Counted from the stretch's first letter, positions 9,801 to 19,108 are shown. The stretch: DNA of 64,000 nucleotides from Bacteroidales bacterium (GCA_016788045.1 JAEUTG010000002.1:1-64000), one strand, 5' to 3'. Numbers and translations: made by a program. Notes: generated by a model from the sequence alone, not told the origin.

Positions 9801-12257
9801 TGATAAGGGTTTCCCGGTTGACACCCAGCCGGATGTCGGGCCTATCCCCAGGAAGGTCGACTGAGTCTGAATCTCAACTTCGTTGTATCGGTTCACCGGA
9901 CGGCCGGTTTCATCGAAAACGGTGGTAAACAGCTTGCCGCTCAACAGGCCAATGTCAGTGTGCTGAGGTAAGGCAAATGTCTGCCTGTCCTTGCCCGAAG
10001 CGTCAGTCAGGCCTTCATTCACGATGTTTTCGAAGTAGATTTCCAACGGGGCAATGATGCTGAAGCTATAATCCTCATAGCCCTTGGCGGTGAACGCTTT
10101 ACGGCTGACACGCAATTCTGTTTCAGTCTTCCTTCCGGAAGCGGGTGGGCCGAAAAGGTTGGTTGCAGTGATCTCAGCAGACAACTCTTCTCCCAGGCCA
10201 TAGCTATCCTTGCTGGTTTTCACACCGACCCTGATCCTGTCGGGCATGAACTCTTCAACTCCTATCCGGTAGCTGCCCATCAAAACATCGTTTGACGACA
10301 AAAGTTCCACAATGTATCCACCGGTGAGGGAGGATTCCGGCACCCGGAACATCAGCTGGGCTGATCCTGTTTTACTGAGCATCGCTCTTCTGACGATAAA
10401 ATCCTTTCCATCGGGGGAGATGACCCTGAATCTTACCGGAAGCCCGGCAATGGTTTCCCACCTGAAATCCCTGACAATGGCATTCACAAACACTGAGTCG
10501 CCCGGGCGGTAAAGATTGCGGTCACCGTATAAAAATACATCATAGTTGAGCCCCGCTGTGCGCTTGCCGCCAACCTCAAAACCGGATGTTTCCACCTGCG
10601 AACGGTTAAACAGCAGTACATTGAAGTCTTCGGCTTTACGGGCAGTAATCATCGAGATTCCGGATCCGGGACTTGTGGCTGAGGTGTTCTTGAAAACAGC
10701 AATTCCTTCGCTGTTGGTCGTAGCCTGATATTGCTGCTGGTTGTTCTTGCTGATGAAACGGATGTTGACCCCGGATAGAGGTTTGGCTGTTGCAATCGAA
10801 CGGGTTACCACAAATATTTCATCGGTGCCTTCTTTCACGATCAGCCCTATATCAGAAACGGATACCAGCTGAACATCAGACAACCATTTTTTCTCCGTGG
10901 ATTCCACTTTCACCAGGTAAATTCCTTTGGATGCGGCATCCAGCTGAAGTTCTCCGGGCTGCAGCCTGAGAAGCCTGAAGCTTCCCTTGCCCGGCAACGA
11001 GCGGGTATCGATGGTACGGGTGCTGATTACCTGCCCGTAATCATCGTCAAGCCGGTAAGCATAAGTGTCGTGATATTCATCATCTTCGTAATTCCAGTCC
11101 CATTGTTTACCCATCCGCAGGTAATGTTGTATGTTGTTTTCGAAGACCCTGAAGACCGTTACTTTCACTTTCGGCACATTGATAATGTTGATGCCCAGGT
11201 TTGATGAGCCCTGAGGGGTAAGATACATCCCTGACTGATCGGTGAAGGCGATGTAGGGTTGCAGGTCGCCGAATGTTACGGTCTGCCTGAAATCCTCACC
11301 CAGCTCCGGGCCGAAAACACCTTTCAGGGTGCCGGAAACATTGAGCTCATAAGTCTGTCCGTCGGCGAAATCCCCACGCAGTTTAAACCCGTTTCCGATT
11401 ACGCTGGTTTCGAAAGCCACTTCGGGGGAAGTCCTGACCATCGCCTTTAAGCCCTGTTCAACCACCGGCTGACTGGTATAAACGGTGATCACCCCTTCTC
11501 CTTCCTCGAAGTTTGCTTCTACATCTGAAATGTCGAGGCGGTCGCGTTCAGGCAACACGAGATCTATGGTCTCATCCCGGGCAGTCTGCCTTTGCGATCC
11601 GATGCAGGTCATGCCTTTCGCGATGGTCAGGGTCAGCTGCCTCCCTTCACTGCCATTGGCTGGTGCGGCAATACTGAACATGATTTCCTTGTTGCTGCCG
11701 GTGGTCAGCATCTCTGCATGAACGGGCTGACCATCCATTTTTACTGAAATAAACCTTGAAGCGACAGAGGTCTCAACAGGGTAGTTGAAGGTGGCGAGAA
11801 TCCTGAGTTGTACATTGTTGTGGTTCGTTTCGTCAATGCCCCAGTAGGTCTGGCTGCGCTCAACCGCGAGGTAAGGGGTGTGAAAGCTGATTTCTTCTGT
11901 TACCGGTGCTTTTTTATCCGGAAGGTGACGGGCAATTTCATCCCTCAGCCTGATGGAATAATCGGTGTTGGGAGCAAAAGGTACCGAGGGCGAGAAAACC
12001 AGCGTTCTCCTGCCAGACCATTGGTAACGGCCGTTGATTTCGGGTTTTATCTCAAGGTATCTGACAGAATCCCAGTGTTGTGTGAGGGAATCTGAAACCA
12101 GGTCACGGTCGAAAGTAAATTCCAGGTTCTGATAAACATCAATCTGCTGATCGAAATTCATCGAATCAATGCTGATTTTGTCTGATGATACACAGGCGGT
12201 GGCCAGTAACAAAGCCATCCATGTTAACTTTCTGAAGATGTGTGATTTCCTGATCAT
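6852..12257 (-). CDS. Bacterial alpha-2-macroglobulin family lipoprotein
   Basis: The protein is 1801 residues long. It begins with a lipoprotein signal ending LATAC (Cys22), so it is probably anchored in the periplasm. MG-type beta domains follow, with the MG2 region around residues 560-660. The alpha-2-macroglobulin domain is near residues 1130-1200. The thioester motif YGCLEQT has Cys1341 and Gln1344, so the covalent protease-trapping chemistry looks intact. A helical thiol-ester domain follows, then a C-terminal receptor-like beta domain. In proteobacteria such proteins are encoded beside the peptidoglycan synthase PbpC and are thought to trap proteases that breach the outer membrane. No pbpC is adjacent here. 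The length is typical for Bacteroidota homologues. Confidence 0.9.
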   Translation of the reverse strand: MIRKSHIFRKLTWMALLLATACVSSDKISIDSMNFDQQIDVYQNLEFTFDRDLVSDSLTQHWDSVRYLEIKPEINGRYQWSGRRTLVFSPSVPFAPNTDYSIRLRDEIARHLPDKKAPVTEEISFHTPYLAVERSQTYWGIDETNHNNVQLRILATFNYPVETSVASRFISVKMDGQPVHAEMLTTGSNKEIMFSIAAPANGSEGRQLTLTIAKGMTCIGSQRQTARDETIDLVLPERDRLDISDVEANFEEGEGVITVYTSQPVVEQGLKAMVRTSPEVAFETSVIGNGFKLRGDFADGQTYELNVSGTLKGVFGPELGEDFRQTVTFGDLQPYIAFTDQSGMYLTPQGSSNLGINIINVPKVKVTVFRVFENNIQHYLRMGKQWDWNYEDDEYHDTYAYRLDDDYGQVISTRTIDTRSLPGKGSFRLLRLQPGELQLDAASKGIYLVKVESTEKKWLSDVQLVSVSDIGLIVKEGTDEIFVVTRSIATAKPLSGVNIRFISKNNQQQYQATTNSEGIAVFKNTSATSPGSGISMITARKAEDFNVLLFNRSQVETSGFEVGGKRTAGLNYDVFLYGDRNLYRPGDSVFVNAIVRDFRWETIAGLPVRFRVISPDGKDFIVRRAMLSKTGSAQLMFRVPESSLTGGYIVELLSSNDVLMGSYRIGVEEFMPDRIRVGVKTSKDSYGLGEELSAEITATNLFGPPASGRKTETELRVSRKAFTAKGYEDYSFSIIAPLEIYFENIVNEGLTDASGKDRQTFALPQHTDIGLLSGKLFTTVFDETGRPVNRYNEVEIQTQSTFLGIGPTSGWVSTGKPLSIQMAALNRAGKPVTAKAHLEIVSIRWETVLERNYGSTSYNSQRKEKTVLSRNVTIGNNGLITQFSPPVSGEYEIRLRNEGTTNYVVQSFYAYGWADAGPSSFQVNRAGEIDVETDKKLYAPGETARLLFKTPFPGELILTIEQNRVLEHYSIEANTKGAQFDLKIRDEFMPNVYITATLIRKTDNSGLPLTVAHGFSSLKVEKPDRKLSVSIEAPEKQRSGRNQQIKVKTSPGAEVTIAAVDEGILQITGFVTPDPYAYFYQKRALEVNAYDLFDELFPELASGRSSTGGDRGFDIGKRLNPLTSKRVKLLSLWSGVRKADANGLVSFNIAIPKFSGAVRIMAVAQQGNRFGSSEKTMKIADPLVISSSLPRFLSPGDEARVAVTITNTTAASRTVKINTVAKGPASCGDLSAGSIEIPANSERIISYTLSAAGKIGQATVTLTATSSGESFTEEISVPVRPAATLQKTAEAGMIRAGENKVLKADDDFLPGTAASKLLITRSPAGQYARDLNELVNYPYGCLEQTVSVVFPQLYFGDLLKMMNQKEKYALYSPAENIREAILKIEGLQQYNGGLVTWPGNHATINWWATAYAGNFLYEASRAGYEVNQKVTDNIMQYLTGMVRQKGYTEYFYLNKAGIWEKKNQPQREIFYSLYVLALAGKQHLPTMNYFKARANELSIDSRYMLACAYALTGDNRSFESILPRSWDNSTTPAVMSGGSYSSPVRDRAIALYTLVSADPDNPQIAVLAKQVGEMIRQNHWLSTQERAFAMLSLGKLAGISTTDKITATVEVNGRKTAAFEGKDLLLNLTGTSAAIRTSGQGRLFYYLESEGIPSSGKVKEEDQVLKVRRTYYNRNGGIISPESIRQNDLIVIGISILTTDNSTVENVAITDLLPAGFEIENPRLNAERELSWISNKATPDYQDIRDDRITFFTNVSGTSQTFYYMVRAVSQGTFIAGPVGADAMYNGQYRSYSGSGKVVIR

Positions 12258-12560
12258 ATTTGTTCAGATTTCCGGGTTAAAATACTTTTTCTGAATAATG
12301 CTGATTGAGCCTGCTCCGAAAAGTCAAAAAAGAAGATTTGACACCAAGCCACCAGGACACCAATTTACACAAAGTATTGTATTTCATTACATTAAAATTG
12401 GTGAATTCCTGCCTGACTTCGTCAAGCAGACAGGTTTGTGTTTTCGTGGTTTGGTGTCAGAAAACAGATTTCGGAGTGGACTCCTGATTCATAGTTAAAA
12501 CATCAATAACCGGTTTTTCGCTCCTGAATTGTGGCAGGGAGCAAAAAAAACCTCAGGGCT
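12258..12560. other. Intergenic region with a degenerate dyad
   Basis: No convincing gene is present. The stretch holds the upstream region of the macroglobulin gene and, near 12410-12434, an imperfect dyad (CCTGCCTG ... CAGACAGG). It resembles the dyad repeats found at 46.3 kb and so may belong to the same dispersed family. It also contains a low-complexity accaagccaccaggacacc stretch. Confidence 0.4.
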
Positions 12561-13112
12561 CTATTCCGGTTGCCGGGTTCTCCATATCCCGTAAAAAACA
12601 AGGTCCTTGTGCTTATTCCAGTGAAACATATGCGATTTAAGCGTGGCTTCATAAACCATCCCGGCTTTCTGCATTACCCTTCCGGATTGTGGGTTATCAC
12701 CAAAGTGACTGGCATAGATTTTATGAAGTTTAAGGTCGTTAAGCCCGAAATCTATCACGGTTCTGAGTGCTTCCGTACAGTATCCTTTGTTCCAGAACTG
12801 TTTTCCGATCCAGTAACCGGCTTCTGCGTTGCTCAGGTGTGTCTGCAGCATCAGACCGATAGCACCGGCCAGTTGTCCCGTATCAGCCAGTGTGATGGCC
12901 CAGATGGCCGATTTGCCATCGCGGAAATCTGCAAGATGTGTGCTGATCCAGTTTTCTGCCATGCCATCAAGGTAAGGATGAGGCATGGCCAAGGTGTTGC
13001 GGGCGATTTCATCATCACCGGCCATCCGTTGAACATCTGGTCCGTCGTCAATTGAAAATGGCCTGAGAATCAGTTTTTCAGCCCTTAAGACAGGGATGTT
13101 TCCTTCATTCAT
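12561..13112 (-). CDS. GNAT family N-acetyltransferase (RimJ/RimL type)
   Basis: The 183-residue single-domain acetyltransferase starts with LRAEKLILRPFSIDD, the usual beginning of RimJ/RimL-like GNATs. YWIGKQFWNKGYCTEALR near residues 100-115 is the acetyl-CoA pyrophosphate loop (a Q/RxxGxG/A variant), and NPQSGRVMQKAGM is the conserved C-terminal helix. Substrates of this subfamily range from ribosomal protein N-termini to small amines and antibiotics and cannot be told from sequence. It is transcribed alone, towards the macroglobulin gene. Confidence 0.85.
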   Translation of the reverse strand: MNEGNIPVLRAEKLILRPFSIDDGPDVQRMAGDDEIARNTLAMPHPYLDGMAENWISTHLADFRDGKSAIWAITLADTGQLAGAIGLMLQTHLSNAEAGYWIGKQFWNKGYCTEALRTVIDFGLNDLKLHKIYASHFGDNPQSGRVMQKAGMVYEATLKSHMFHWNKHKDLVFYGIWRTRQPE

Positions 13113-13220
13113 TCCGGGGGATTTAGGGTGTAAAAAATCTCAGTTAAAGGTAGGGCTATTTCTGAGAATTACTTCATGGACGCAGCGAAAAATGGTGAAA
13201 TGCACAAACGTGGGCAGGTC

Positions 13221-13251
13221 TTTGGTTCATATTCAAAATTTAGTACTTTAG
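13221..13251 (+). promoter_or_regulatory. Candidate promoter of the xdhC-xdhA-xdhB operon
   Basis: A TTTG at 13221-13224 is followed after 19 bases by TACTTTAG at 13244-13251, one mismatch from TAnnTTTG. The spacing is typical of primary-sigma promoters in Bacteroidota. Transcription would start near 13258, which favours the ATG at 13273 over that at 13261 for xdhC. Confidence 0.4.
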
Positions 13252-13272
13252 CATGAAATAATGGGTTGGGTT

Positions 13273-14040
13273 ATGTTTGAGATGCTCGCAGAGTTAAACA
13301 GAATCAGGGAAGAACAGATTCCCGCAGTATTGTGTGTCGTGGTTGAATCATCCGGATCAACACCGCGCAAAGCCGGTTCCAAAATGCTGGTATATGCGGA
13401 TGGGGGAATTTCGGGGACTATTGGAGGCGGAGCCATTGAATATCAGGTTATTCAGGAGGCTTTGCGAAGTTTCGGAACCGGTATTCCGGTTCTGAAGGAT
13501 TTCAACCTGTTAAAAGACCTGAGCATGGAATGTGGTGGCCGGATGCTGGTGTACCTTGAACCCATCGGGGTTGTTCCTCATCTGTATATTTTCGGAGGAG
13601 GTCATGTTGGGAAAGCCCTGGCTGCACTTACCCCCGGACTGGGGTTCTCCACCACGGTGATCGACCATCGTGAAGACATGATCGCAGCCTTGCATATTCC
13701 GTCTGTAAAAACCATCTGTGGTGACTATTTCAGCTTGCTCGGTCAGCTAACATTTAACCGGAATACCTACATTGCCATTGTAACACCGAAACATGAGTTC
13801 GATGAAAAGTTGCTCATGGCCTGTGCAGGGCTCGAATGGGCCTATCTGGGGATGATCGGCAGCAAACGCAAGGTTTCGGAAATAAGACAGAAGGCAGTAA
13901 ACGATTATGGGTTCAGTGATGAACTCATGTCAAAGATCGATATGCCCATCGGGATTCCGTTCGCCGCTGAAACACCGGCCGAAATCGCCATCAGCATTGC
14001 TGCCCGTTTGATCGATGTTAAAAATTCTCTTCAAAAGTGA
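13273..14040 (+). CDS. xdhC: XdhC/CoxI family molybdenum cofactor insertion protein
   Basis: The 255-residue protein has an N-terminal XdhC domain, with SSGSTPRKAGSKML and SGTIGGGAIE around residues 25-55. Its C-terminal Rossmann domain contains the IFGGGHVGKAL dinucleotide-binding loop and closes near MIGSKRK. XdhC binds molybdenum cofactor, promotes its sulfuration and delivers it to xanthine dehydrogenase. The alternative start at 13261 adds four residues. The stop overlaps the next ATG by one base (TGATG), so it is translationally coupled to xdhA. It serves the XdhAB enzyme and possibly the XdhD-like enzyme across the cluster. Confidence 0.9.
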   Translation: MFEMLAELNRIREEQIPAVLCVVVESSGSTPRKAGSKMLVYADGGISGTIGGGAIEYQVIQEALRSFGTGIPVLKDFNLLKDLSMECGGRMLVYLEPIGVVPHLYIFGGGHVGKALAALTPGLGFSTTVIDHREDMIAALHIPSVKTICGDYFSLLGQLTFNRNTYIAIVTPKHEFDEKLLMACAGLEWAYLGMIGSKRKVSEIRQKAVNDYGFSDELMSKIDMPIGIPFAAETPAEIAISIAARLIDVKNSLQK

Positions 14041-15491
14041 TGGAAGCCGCCCGGAAGGACATTCAGTTTCTGCTGAATGACCGTTTGATAGTAATTGATT
14101 TTCAGGAACATCCCGGTTTAAAGCCGACAACCACGGTGCTGAATTTCCTGAGGACTTTGCCCGGTTTTAAAGGTGTGAAGGAAGGTTGTGCCGAAGGCGA
14201 TTGCGGTGCCTGCACGGTGGTTGTTGCTGAGCCGGATCATGGTAAACTGGTTTACAGAACCCTCGATAGCTGTCTGGTATTTCTTCCGCAGATACATGGT
14301 AAACAGCTGATTACGGTTGAACACCTGTCACAGGGAGACCAGCTGCACCCGGTACAGCAGGCGATGGTTGACCACAACGGGAGTCAGTGCGGATACTGTA
14401 CGCCCGGAGTGGTGATGTCGCTGTTCGGGTTGTTTAAAAATACTGTTAACCCCGACAGAGACACCATACACGATGCCCTTACCGGAAATCTTTGCCGCTG
14501 TACCGGCTATCGCCCGATTGCCGGGGCTGCTGTTTCGTCCTGCCATGGTGATACAGCAGATAAATTCAGCGAAAGAGAAGCAGAAACACTCAGGACTCTC
14601 GGAGAAATTAACCGTGACAAACACATGATTGAGTTGCGTGGTTCATCGCAGCTTTACCTGAAACCGCTTACACTTGCCGATGCCCTGGAATGCCGGAAAT
14701 CGTTCCCGGAAGCCGTTCTGGTATCTGGCTCAACCGATGTGGCGCTGCGGCAGACAAAAAAACACGAACATCTGCCCGAAATAATTGACCTTGGCGGAAT
14801 CGAAGAACTGACATCCCTGGCTGAAAGCGAAAGTGAATTTTATATCGGTTCGGGGGTGACACTCGAAAAGCTCAGGCTGTTTTCAGAAAAGAGGCTTCCG
14901 CCTTTTTACAAGATGCTTTCCGTGTTCGGATCGCTTCAGATCAGGAACCTGGCAACCCTTGGCGGGAATGCAGCGTCTGCTTCACCCATCGGCGACACCC
15001 TGCCACTGCTGTTTGCCTACCGGGCATCGGTTGAGCTGATCTCTGTTTCCGGCACCCGGAGAATCGGGATCGGGGAATTTATCACCGGTTACCGTTCAAC
15101 AGCCCTCTCAACGCATGAACTGATTGCCGGATTCATTCTGCCCAAACCATCTGCCGGTACCCTGATTTCCTGCTATAAAGTATCGAAACGGAAAAATCTG
15201 GATATCTCTACCGTTAGTGCCTGTTTCAGGCTGGAGAGAAAAGACGGAATCATCGATGATGTCATTCTCGCTTATGGTGGAATGGCTGCATCAACCGCAA
15301 GGGCGTTTAAAACAGAGTCCTTCCTCAAAGGTAAACCCTGGAGCCAGCCCCGGGTGGAAGAAGCCATGCAGGTGCTTGCCGGCGAGTTTACCCCGCTGAG
15401 TGATGCACGGGCGAATGCCGCCTACCGCAAGGCAGTTGCCTGTAACCTGCTTTTGAAATTTTTCACCGAAACAGAAAACAGTGAATTATGA
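14040..15491 (+). CDS. xdhA: Xanthine dehydrogenase small subunit (2x[2Fe-2S] + FAD)
   Basis: The 483-residue protein holds a plant-type [2Fe-2S] ferredoxin domain (Cys50, Cys55, Cys58 and Cys78), a second helical [2Fe-2S] domain with SQCGYCTPG and NLCRCTGYRP, and from about residue 200 an FAD-binding domain with LGGNAASASPIGD. It carries electrons from the molybdenum subunit to NAD or another acceptor. A GTG at 14037 is also in frame, but the ATG at 14040 is the more natural start. The stop overlaps the xdhB start by four bases (ATGA). The domain order is that of XdhA in proteobacteria, whereas the E. coli enzyme splits these parts into two proteins. Confidence 0.92.
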   Translation: MEAARKDIQFLLNDRLIVIDFQEHPGLKPTTTVLNFLRTLPGFKGVKEGCAEGDCGACTVVVAEPDHGKLVYRTLDSCLVFLPQIHGKQLITVEHLSQGDQLHPVQQAMVDHNGSQCGYCTPGVVMSLFGLFKNTVNPDRDTIHDALTGNLCRCTGYRPIAGAAVSSCHGDTADKFSEREAETLRTLGEINRDKHMIELRGSSQLYLKPLTLADALECRKSFPEAVLVSGSTDVALRQTKKHEHLPEIIDLGGIEELTSLAESESEFYIGSGVTLEKLRLFSEKRLPPFYKMLSVFGSLQIRNLATLGGNAASASPIGDTLPLLFAYRASVELISVSGTRRIGIGEFITGYRSTALSTHELIAGFILPKPSAGTLISCYKVSKRKNLDISTVSACFRLERKDGIIDDVILAYGGMAASTARAFKTESFLKGKPWSQPRVEEAMQVLAGEFTPLSDARANAAYRKAVACNLLLKFFTETENSEL

Positions 15492-17797
15492 CGACAGGGA
15501 GCCTCAAACACGATAGTGCCATCAGCCATGTTACGGGCCGGTCGGTTTATGTGAATGATATGGAAGTCAGTTCAGTACAGCTTACAGGGCGGGTTGTTTA
15601 CAGTAGTTCCGCCCATGCGGTCATTCAATCGGTTGACTATGCTGAAGCACTCCGGCTTCCTGGTGTCGCTGCCATTCTGTGCGCTGCAGATATTCCCGGC
15701 CTCAACCAGATGGGGCCTGTTATCCACGATGAACCTTGTCTGGCTGAAAACGAAGTAACGTTCATCGGACAGGCAATTCTGCTGATTGCAGCGGAGGATG
15801 AAGCGGTAGCCATCCGCGCCGAAAGCCTGATCCGGATAACATACAAAGAGTTGCCTGCTGTTCTTACCTTGCGGCAGGCCATTGATCGGGGCGATCTGAT
15901 ATCGCCGGAGAGGTATATTTCCAGAGGCGATGCTGACCGTGCCTTGTCAGCAGCTCCGCATGTATTGTCAGGGGAACTGGAAACCGGGGCCCAGGAACAT
16001 TGGTACCTCGAAACGCAATCGGCATTGGCCGTTCCCGGTGAAGGACAGGAAATGCTGGTTTATGCTTCAAGTCAGAACCCTGCTGAAACACAGGCTATTG
16101 TAGCTGAAGTGCTGGGGATTCCCAAAAATCAGGTAGATGTTGAAGTGAAACGCATGGGCGGTGCCTTCGGCGGCAAAGAAACGCAGGCAAACCACGTGGC
16201 AGCCTGGGCTGCATTGCTGGCCCATGCCACCCACCGGCCGGTTAAGATTCACCTGTTCCGCGACGATGACCAGAAAATTACGGGCAAGCGGCACCGGTTC
16301 CTGTCGGGATACAGCATTGGCTTCGACAACGAAGGCCGGATACTTGCCTATAAAGTGGAGCTCAACAGCGATGCCGGGTCATCAACCGACCTCAGCCGCG
16401 CCATTCTTGAACGGGCGATGTTCCATGCAGAGAATGCCTATTTCATCCCCGACATTCATATTACCGGCAGGGCTTTTAAAACCAACCTGCCCTCCAACAC
16501 GGCATTCCGGGGTTTTGGAGGGCCTCAGGGCATGGCGGTGATCGAAAATGCGCTTGACCGTGTAGCGCGCTTTCTCGGCAAAGACGCAGCGCTGATCAGG
16601 AAACTGAATTTTTACGGCATCGACGAAAACAACGAAACTCCGTACGGAAAAATCGTTGACCAGAATCGTCTTCAGGTAATTTTTGAGCGGTTGTGGGAAA
16701 GCTCAATGTATGAAACACGCCGGACGGAGGCCGATGCATTTAACCGCAGTAACCGTTATAAGAAGCGTGGCCTGGCAATGACTCCGGTAAAGTTCGGAAT
16801 ATCTTTTACAACTGCCTTTCTGAATCAGGCCGGGGCGCTGGTGAACATTTACAAAGACGGTACAGTGCAGGTAAACCACGGCGGGACGGAAATGGGGCAG
16901 GGCCTCTACGCAAAAATGCAGGGAGTTGCTGCTGCTGAACTGGGAATTTCACCGGACCGCATCAGGGTGGCTGCAACCAGCACATCAAAAGTTCCGAATA
17001 CCTCTGCCACCGCAGCCTCGTCGGGGAGCGACCTCAACGGGATGGCCGTAAAAAATGCCATCGAGGTACTCAAAGCGCGGTTGAAGAAAGTTGCCCTCGA
17101 CGAATTTCAGAAACGTGGATTTGAGAACCTGGCAGCCTGCGACATTGAATTCAGCGACAATAAAGTGATGGCCAGGATGATTCCCGATGCTGTAATTCCA
17201 TTCGGGCAACTGGTCAATGCTGCATACCTTGCACAGGTCAGCCTCAGCGCTACCGGATTCTACAAAACACCCGGCATCCACTTCGACCGGGAAACAGGGA
17301 AGGGCAATCCATTTTATTATTATGCCTTCGGTATGGCTGTATCGGAAGTTGAAACCGATGTTCTTACCGGCGAATACCGGCTCATCAGAACAGATATCCT
17401 GCATGATGTCGGTGATTCACTCAACGAAGAGATCGACATCGGTCAGATTGAAGGGGCGTTTATTCAGGGAGTAGGTTGGGTTACTACCGAGGAAATCAAA
17501 TGGGATACTCAGGGGAGGTTGCTCACCCATTCCCCGGATACCTACAAGATCCCAACCATCAATGAGCTTCCGGAAGTGTTCAACGTGAACCTGTTGCACG
17601 ATTTCCCCAACCAGGGTACCATCCGAAAAAGCAAAGCCGTGGGAGAACCTCCGTTTATGCTGGCGTTCTCGGTATGGCTGGCCATCAAAGATTCCATTTC
17701 GGCTACAGATAATCATGCAACTGAACCTGATTTCTCGTTGCCGGCTACGGCGGAGGTGGTGCTGATGAGCATTGAGAAAGTAAAAAGTAAAAAGTAA
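15488..17797 (+). CDS. xdhB: Xanthine dehydrogenase molybdenum-binding subunit
   Basis: This 769-residue molybdopterin subunit of the xanthine oxidase family has KRMGGAFGGKE near residue 222, FRGFGGPQGM near 343 and GGTEMGQG near 460. AVGEPPFMLA near residue 720 carries the Glu that activates the active-site Mo-OH. FRGFGGPQGM and GEPPF are typical of true xanthine dehydrogenases rather than aldehyde or CO dehydrogenases, so oxidation of hypoxanthine and xanthine, or the reverse reduction of urate, is the likely reaction. The last codons (KVKSKK) are part of a GTAAAAA heptamer array that continues past the stop, so the C-terminal tail may have been modified by repeat expansion. Confidence 0.92.
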   Translation: MTTGSLKHDSAISHVTGRSVYVNDMEVSSVQLTGRVVYSSSAHAVIQSVDYAEALRLPGVAAILCAADIPGLNQMGPVIHDEPCLAENEVTFIGQAILLIAAEDEAVAIRAESLIRITYKELPAVLTLRQAIDRGDLISPERYISRGDADRALSAAPHVLSGELETGAQEHWYLETQSALAVPGEGQEMLVYASSQNPAETQAIVAEVLGIPKNQVDVEVKRMGGAFGGKETQANHVAAWAALLAHATHRPVKIHLFRDDDQKITGKRHRFLSGYSIGFDNEGRILAYKVELNSDAGSSTDLSRAILERAMFHAENAYFIPDIHITGRAFKTNLPSNTAFRGFGGPQGMAVIENALDRVARFLGKDAALIRKLNFYGIDENNETPYGKIVDQNRLQVIFERLWESSMYETRRTEADAFNRSNRYKKRGLAMTPVKFGISFTTAFLNQAGALVNIYKDGTVQVNHGGTEMGQGLYAKMQGVAAAELGISPDRIRVAATSTSKVPNTSATAASSGSDLNGMAVKNAIEVLKARLKKVALDEFQKRGFENLAACDIEFSDNKVMARMIPDAVIPFGQLVNAAYLAQVSLSATGFYKTPGIHFDRETGKGNPFYYYAFGMAVSEVETDVLTGEYRLIRTDILHDVGDSLNEEIDIGQIEGAFIQGVGWVTTEEIKWDTQGRLLTHSPDTYKIPTINELPEVFNVNLLHDFPNQGTIRKSKAVGEPPFMLAFSVWLAIKDSISATDNHATEPDFSLPATAEVVLMSIEKVKSKK

Positions 17798-17807
17798 AAA
17801 GAAAAAA
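17780..17807. repeat. Heptanucleotide array GTAAAAA at the xdhB 3' end
   Basis: Three perfect GTAAAAA copies (17780-17800) and a fourth, GAAAAAA, run across the xdhB stop codon at 17795-17797. This is one of several period-7 arrays in the window. Confidence 0.7.
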
Positions 17808-17920
17808 GTTAAATGGAATATCTGCCGGCTTCCACGGTTTAACGGGTGGTTATCGGATAGTTAGCCAGAATTTAAGGAACAGCCTGGATACAAGGCGAAA
17901 AACAACTAACAATAACCGGA

Positions 17921-19108
17921 ATGAACGAAATTTTTGAAAAAATCAATGCATTGTCCCGTAAATACAGGGATTATACGGCACAAAACCTGTCGAAACTTGT
18001 ACAGATCAGGTCAACCAGCATGAATGAAAAGGAAGTTCAGCTGGAGCTGAAACGCCAGATGGAAGAAGCCGGATTCGACGAAGTGCGGATTGATGGGCTG
18101 GGCAATGTGGTCGGCCGCATCGGCAGCGGAAAGCGGATACTGGCCATCGACGGGCACATGGACACGGTCGACGTGGGCAATCCGGCCAACTGGACCTTTG
18201 ATCCGTTCAGCGGAGAGATAAAAGATGGCTTTGTGCATGGCCGTGGTACCGTTGACCAGAAGGGCGGTCCGGCAGCTGCGGTTACCAGCGGAAGGATACT
18301 GAAAGAACTTGGTTTTGACCGCGACCTTACCGTTCTGGTGGTAGGCAGTGTGATGGAAGAAGACTGCGACGGTCTGTGCTGGAAATACCTGGTGGAAGAA
18401 GAGGGTATCCGACCCGATTTTGCCATCAGTACCGAGCCTACCAACCTCAACATCTACCGGGGTCACCGGGGGAGGATGGAAATTGTGGTAAAATTCAACG
18501 GGATCTCGTGCCATGGCAGCGCCCCCGAACGCGGGAAAAACGCCATTTACGCGGCCGCCCGCGCTGCGCTCGAAATTGAGAAACTCAACGAGCGCCTGCC
18601 ATACGACGATTTTCTGGGCAAGGGCAGTATAACCATTTCTGAAATCAAATCCGGAAGCCCGTCGCTGTGTGCTGTTGCCGATTTTGCTCAGTTTCACCTT
18701 GATCGTCGCCTTACGTGGGGTGAAACCAAAGAATCGGCCGTGGCTGAAATTGAGGAGATCATCAAAGGCATGGATGCTTCTGTGGAAGTGCTTCACTATG
18801 ACGAAGTTGCCTATACAGGTCTGCGGTATGGTATGGAAAAGTATTATCCCACCTGGAAAATACCCGCCGATCACAAAGTGGTAACCACCGGGGTAGAAGC
18901 ATTCACCGGCTTGTTCGGGAAAGATCCCATCTTGGATAAATGGACATTTTCTACCAACGGGGTAACCATCAATGGTTATTATGGCATTCCCATCATCGGT
19001 TTCGGACCGGGCAATGAGGTAATGGCCCATGCGCCCAATGAAAAAGTACGCATCGACGACCTGGAGGTGGCAGCAGCATTTTATGCAGCTTATGCGTACC
19101 TGATTTAA
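17921..19108 (+). CDS. ygeY: YgeY-type M20 family metallohydrolase
   Basis: The 395-residue M20 dimetal hydrolase contains AIDGHMDTVDVG (metal His and Asp near residues 79-81), GRGTVDQKGG (bridging Asp), VMEEDCDGL (catalytic Glu pair), then a dimerisation domain and a final HAPNE that holds the last metal His. The EEDCDG block and overall sequence match YgeY, a family linked to Se/Mo-dependent purine clusters, rather than ArgE or DapE. In the anaerobic urate route it is expected to hydrolyse a ureido or amide intermediate; the exact substrate is not certain. It lies 123 bases after xdhB. Confidence 0.9.
   Translation: MNEIFEKINALSRKYRDYTAQNLSKLVQIRSTSMNEKEVQLELKRQMEEAGFDEVRIDGLGNVVGRIGSGKRILAIDGHMDTVDVGNPANWTFDPFSGEIKDGFVHGRGTVDQKGGPAAAVTSGRILKELGFDRDLTVLVVGSVMEEDCDGLCWKYLVEEEGIRPDFAISTEPTNLNIYRGHRGRMEIVVKFNGISCHGSAPERGKNAIYAAARAALEIEKLNERLPYDDFLGKGSITISEIKSGSPSLCAVADFAQFHLDRRLTWGETKESAVAEIEEIIKGMDASVEVLHYDEVAYTGLRYGMEKYYPTWKIPADHKVVTTGVEAFTGLFGKDPILDKWTFSTNGVTINGYYGIPIIGFGPGNEVMAHAPNEKVRIDDLEVAAAFYAAYAYLI

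Noticed and set aside
18011..19030. A 339-residue open frame opposite ygeY
   Set aside because: It is a mirror of the well-conserved ygeY gene and has no family resemblance. Similar long antisense frames face the xdhD-like gene (26002-26880), ygfK (32770-33543), the barrel gene (56291-57109) and pnp (58492-59262).
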